Shown here piece by piece: positions 4,597 through 6,978 of a DNA stretch of 6,978 nt. Where the stretch lies: assembly GCA_034172985.1 (NCBI GenBank), contig JAXFDY010000030.1, positions 1 through 6,978 on the forward strand, read 5' to 3'. The stretch is from CAG-303 sp034172985. GTDB taxonomy: Bacteria; Bacillota; Clostridia; Lachnospirales; Lachnospiraceae. The position numbers were made by a program, and so were the translations under genes. The stretch's first letter is position 1. Each line of letters opens with the position of its first letter. The notes under the pieces were generated by a model. That model was not told where the DNA came from, ran no database searches, and saw only the letters and a list, made by a program, of their open reading frames with translations.

Positions 4597-4887
4597 ATGA
4601 ACAAAAAAATTAAATATGATACGAAATCTGCAAAGGGAATGGTATTACTGAATGCAGGACATGCTTATTATGCGCTAGGCAGGGCGAATAGTGACAATAC
4701 CCATCAAGAGGAAGAATTGATTGCCTATGCAATGTCCAAGGTATTAGAGGAAGATATAGGAGATGAAGAACAGTTTTTAGAACTTAGAGGACTGTCTTAC
4801 ATGTTAAGAGGCATTGCAGATAACCTTCGGCTGTTTTGTGATGAACCAACAGAATTAAGTGAGGACGAAATCAGAGAACCATTCTAG
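4597..4887 (+). CDS. Hypothetical helical protein (96 aa)
   Basis: ATG 4597 has AGAGG at 4584-4588, eight bases upstream. The product begins MNKKIKYDTKSAKGMVLL and is predominantly helical and acidic. Helices include NAGHAYYALGRANSD, EEELIAYAMSKVLEE and EEQFLELRGLSYMLRGIADNLRLFCDE, with an acidic C-terminus (ELSEDEIREPF). No signal, membrane segment or known catalytic motif is visible. It lies between the repeat cluster and the SHOCT-like gene, 25 bases before the latter, in the unit leading to the recombinase. The family is not recognised; an accessory or regulatory role in excision is possible from position only. Confidence 0.7.
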   Translation: MNKKIKYDTKSAKGMVLLNAGHAYYALGRANSDNTHQEEELIAYAMSKVLEEDIGDEEQFLELRGLSYMLRGIADNLRLFCDEPTELSEDEIREPF

Positions 4888-4912
4888 AGTGCAAAGAAAG
4901 ACGGTGAAATAA

Positions 4913-5071
4913 ATGAAGAACGAAACATTATTGCAGTACAGCAAGGAATTATCCCTGTTGTCACAGTTATTGCAATGCAAGCTGATAACGGAAACAGAGT
5001 ATCAGAAAATTAAAATGAAGCTGATGAATGAATACAACATTATATCAGATTTAACCGCTATGACAGCCTAA
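4913..5071 (+). CDS. Small SHOCT-like protein (52 aa)
   Basis: This gene is short: ATG 4913 to TAA 5069-5071. The product starts MKNETLLQYSKELSLLSQLL and continues QCKLITETEYQKIKMKLMNEYNI. The pattern of a hydrophobic helix, then G/K-L-I-T-x-x-E-Y-x-x-I-K, matches the SHOCT (short C-terminal) two-helix module known from many small bacterial proteins. Stand-alone SHOCT-like proteins are familiar just upstream of large serine recombinases in Firmicutes elements. The role is unknown, perhaps protein-protein contact. The ribosome site is weak (GGTGA at 4903-4907), suggesting low expression. It ends 49 bases before the recombinase start. Confidence 0.7.
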   Translation: MKNETLLQYSKELSLLSQLLQCKLITETEYQKIKMKLMNEYNIISDLTAMTA

Positions 5072-5089
5072 AAAGGTTTCATATACAAT
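5060..5089 (+). promoter_or_regulatory. Candidate promoter for the recombinase gene
   Basis: ATGACA (5060-5065) and TACAAT (5084-5089) each match the sigma-A consensus at five of six positions with an 18-base spacer. A perfect TATAAT at 5093-5098 lies just downstream but has no matching -35. Either would place a start site shortly before the AGGAGG at 5106-5111. The -35 overlaps the end of the SHOCT-like gene. Confidence 0.4.
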
Positions 5090-5120
5090 ACTTATAATTT
5101 ATTACAGGAGGTACAATACT

Positions 5121-6978
5121 ATGACTAATTCAAAAGTACAGGTGCGTAAAGCAACCAAACAGACAGTAAGCAGAAGAAAGGGTGTTCATTTGAGCACCCT
5201 TAGGGTAGCCGCTTATGCGAGAGTTTCAACCGACAGCGAGGAACAGCTTGAAAGTTACCAGTCCCAGGTAAAATATTACACGGAGCTTATTAACAATAAT
5301 CCCGAATGGCAGTTTGTAGGTGTATATGCTGATGAAGCAATAACAGGAACACAGACCACCAAGAGAGAGGATTTTAACCGTATGGTTAACGATTGTATGA
5401 ATGGAGATATAGATTTGATTATTGTAAAATCCATATCCCGATTTGCAAGGAATACAGTTGATACCTTACAGTATGTGCGAGCCTTAAAGGAAAAGAGCGT
5501 TGCAGTCATGTTTGAGGAAGAAAATATCAACACGCTCACTATGGATGGAGAATTATTACTTACAATCCTTAGTTCTGTTGCACAGCAGGAAGTACAGAAT
5601 ATTTCTGAACATGTAAAGTTAGGTCTTTCCATGAAAATGCAGAGAGGGGAAATGGTTGGTTTTAATGGCTGTCTTGGTTATGATTATCATAAGGAAGATA
5701 AAACCATTACAGTTAATGAGAAAGAAGCCGAAGCAGTACGCTACATATTCAACAGATATGTTGAGGGTGCAGGCGGTAAAGTCATAGCAAGAGAATTAAA
5801 AAATCTTGGATATAAAAATAAGCGTGGCGAAAGCAGTTTCAGTGAGCATGGTGTTATCGGTATTATCAAGAATGAGAAATACAAAGGCGATTTACTTATG
5901 GGAAAGACATTTACAGTTGACCCGATTACCAAACGCAGACTTGATAATATGGGAGAAGCTGACCAGTATTATACAGAAAATCATCATGAAGCCATTGTAA
6001 GCAGAGAATTGTGGGATAAAGCAAACGAGATATTAAATAAGCGTAAAGGTTCATATTCAAGAAGCAATGGTAAGCGAGATAAATACAGCAGACAGTATTC
6101 TTTTAGCTGTTTATTGAAATGTGGTTTTTGTGGTGGAAATCTCACAAGAAGAACATGGAACTCACGAACAGATTACAAAAAGACAATATGGCAATGTGTA
6201 ACTGCTACGAAACATGGCAAGAAAGAGTGTCCGTACTGCAAAGGAGTACCCGAAGCACTTATTGAAGAAGCATTTGTAAGAGCATATAACGCATTATGTA
6301 CTTATGATGGAGAATTTATTGACGGATTTTTGGAGCATGTCAGAGCAGGATTACAAAATAATGATACTGACAGAGAATTGAAAAACCTTAATAAAAAGAT
6401 TACACGTTTGAAAGAACGCAAGAGCAGTCTTGTAGATATGCGTTTAGATGATAAGATTGATGAAGAAATTTATCAAATCAAAGTAACAGAAATCAATGAG
6501 AAAATGGACGGATTGTTATTGCAGAAGCAGTCATTAAAAGATAAAATGCAAGACCAGCAGGACATTAACAAGCGATTGACGGAATTTCAGAATATCATAA
6601 GTAAGCATGAAATTTTACAGAAGTTTGACCGCCATGTATTTGAAAGTATCATTGACAGGGTTATAGTTGGAGAAAAAGCGGAGAATGGAGAAATCAATCC
6701 ATATAAGTTGAAATTTATATTTAAAACAGGATATGAAAAAGATGAGGTTGCAAGTTCGCAACCTTTTTCTTTTGCAAATTCATGTTCCAATGGTAACAAC
6801 GATTGTGGTATAATTTCTCTACAAGGCGACAACGATACATGTGGAGACTGTGGTAGCACTACACCATCAAAGGCCGACTGTAGGATCCCAAAACAATCCA
6901 ATATCCGGCGGGCAATAGGTGAACACGAAAAATGCAACCGTAAGCAACAGCAGGACAGCGGCTGCGGCTTTCGTCGAC
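5121..6978 (+). CDS. Large serine recombinase (3' end beyond the window)
   Basis: This site-specific recombinase cuts and rejoins DNA at attachment sites to integrate or excise the element. The frame is open for 619 codons and has no stop by the last base. Residues 27-170 are the resolvase catalytic domain: RVAAYARVSTD with nucleophile Ser36 and Arg34, the DEAITGT segment at 71-77, and SISRFARN at 104-111 with the conserved arginines. Residues 175-310 are the recombinase DNA-binding domain (GYDYHKEDKTITVNEKEAEAVRYIF). A zinc ribbon follows with Cys334, Cys337, Cys359 and Cys370 or Cys373. Residues 415-495 form the coiled coil usual in this family, then FDRHVFESIIDRVIV. The tail after 540 is cysteine-rich and compositionally different. 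AGGAGG at 5106-5111 lies nine bases before ATG 5121. All visible catalytic residues are present, so it is probably active. Confidence 0.95.
   Translation, partial: MTNSKVQVRKATKQTVSRRKGVHLSTLRVAAYARVSTDSEEQLESYQSQVKYYTELINNNPEWQFVGVYADEAITGTQTTKREDFNRMVNDCMNGDIDLIIVKSISRFARNTVDTLQYVRALKEKSVAVMFEEENINTLTMDGELLLTILSSVAQQEVQNISEHVKLGLSMKMQRGEMVGFNGCLGYDYHKEDKTITVNEKEAEAVRYIFNRYVEGAGGKVIARELKNLGYKNKRGESSFSEHGVIGIIKNEKYKGDLLMGKTFTVDPITKRRLDNMGEADQYYTENHHEAIVSRELWDKANEILNKRKGSYSRSNGKRDKYSRQYSFSCLLKCGFCGGNLTRRTWNSRTDYKKTIWQCVTATKHGKKECPYCKGVPEALIEEAFVRAYNALCTYDGEFIDGFLEHVRAGLQNNDTDRELKNLNKKITRLKERKSSLVDMRLDDKIDEEIYQIKVTEINEKMDGLLLQKQSLKDKMQDQQDINKRLTEFQNIISKHEILQKFDRHVFESIIDRVIVGEKAENGEINPYKLKFIFKTGYEKDEVASSQPFSFANSCSNGNNDCGIISLQGDNDTCGDCGSTTPSKADCRIPKQSNIRRAIGEHEKCNRKQQQDSGCGFRR
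6745..6773 (+). terminator. Terminator-like hairpin inside the recombinase reading frame
   Basis: AGGTTGC (6745-6751) pairs perfectly with GCAACCT (6758-6764) around a six-base loop, followed by TTTTTCTTTT. By form this is an intrinsic terminator, yet it falls at about codons 542-551 of an open frame. It may be a relic of the former gene end, may limit full-length transcripts, or may be chance. Confidence 0.45.

Noticed and set aside
5110..5117. GGTACAAT at the recombinase ribosome site equals an arm of the 2925-2944 hairpin, suggesting an antisense RNA
   Set aside because: An 8-base match between two places in a 7-kb window is not far from chance, and complementarity does not extend usefully beyond it.
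5276..5632. 118-codon open frame on the minus strand
   Set aside because: It lies antisense to the conserved catalytic domain of the recombinase and lacks a recognisable domain; it is a shadow frame.
6587..6937. 116-codon open frame on the minus strand
   Set aside because: It is antisense to the recombinase coiled coil and tail, with no recognisable domain; coding support is for the + strand.
1..6978. CRISPR array, tRNA or rRNA genes
   Set aside because: I saw no regularly spaced repeat series, no tRNA-like cloverleaf and no rRNA-like sequence on either strand.
6973..6978. GTCGAC at the extreme end (and GGATCC at 6883-6888) as signs of a cloning junction
   Set aside because: Both six-base sites are compatible with chance in the more GC-rich tail, and the recombinase frame continues through them uninterrupted.

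Overview
The window looks like the accessory end of an integrative mobile element from a low-GC Gram-positive anaerobe, probably a gut Clostridia member such as Lachnospiraceae. The evidence is an AT-rich sequence, strong AGGAGG-type ribosome binding sites, many short tightly packed genes, two Xre-type repressors, and a large serine recombinase at the right edge. I assign no species and no named element. The recombinase is still open at the last base, so at least one end of the element lies outside the window.

Layout: (1) Bases 1-75 are the 3' tail of an unrecognised gene, followed by a good intrinsic terminator (91-127). (2) A 220-base leader holding a second, weaker terminator-like hairpin (278-306) precedes a five-gene cluster on the + strand (348-1737). 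The cluster encodes a protein with a degenerate J domain, a 63-residue protein, a protein with 10 cysteines in 65 residues, an 87-residue protein and a possible DUF6809-like protein. (3) An Xre repressor on the - strand (1734-2066) meets that cluster tail to tail and diverges from a pair of small acidic or cysteine-containing genes (2217-2802), with dyads in the shared control region. (4) A 284-base non-coding region (2803-3086) carries two perfect hairpins that the genes do not explain. (5) A second, longer Xre regulator (3087-3677, - strand) diverges from a 58-residue HTH protein and a winged-helix-like protein (3870-4397). The intergenic region between them holds a perfect 14-base palindrome. 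(6) A 199-base non-coding stretch (4398-4596) holds an 18-base direct repeat, a degenerate inverted copy and an 11-bp hairpin built from the same motif. (7) A 96-residue protein, a 52-residue SHOCT-like protein and the recombinase (5121 to the window end) follow.

Working model (inference): the two Xre proteins keep the element quiet by binding the dyads in their divergent promoters. On induction, the small HTH and winged-helix proteins are made and may act on the repeat cluster at 4430-4559, as a replication or regulatory site. The recombinase then excises or integrates the element. The small left-hand genes are typical mobile-element cargo of unknown function. The least explained parts are the repeat cluster, the hairpin region at 2877-3001, and the recombinase 3' end, where a terminator-like hairpin lies inside the reading frame and base composition changes sharply.
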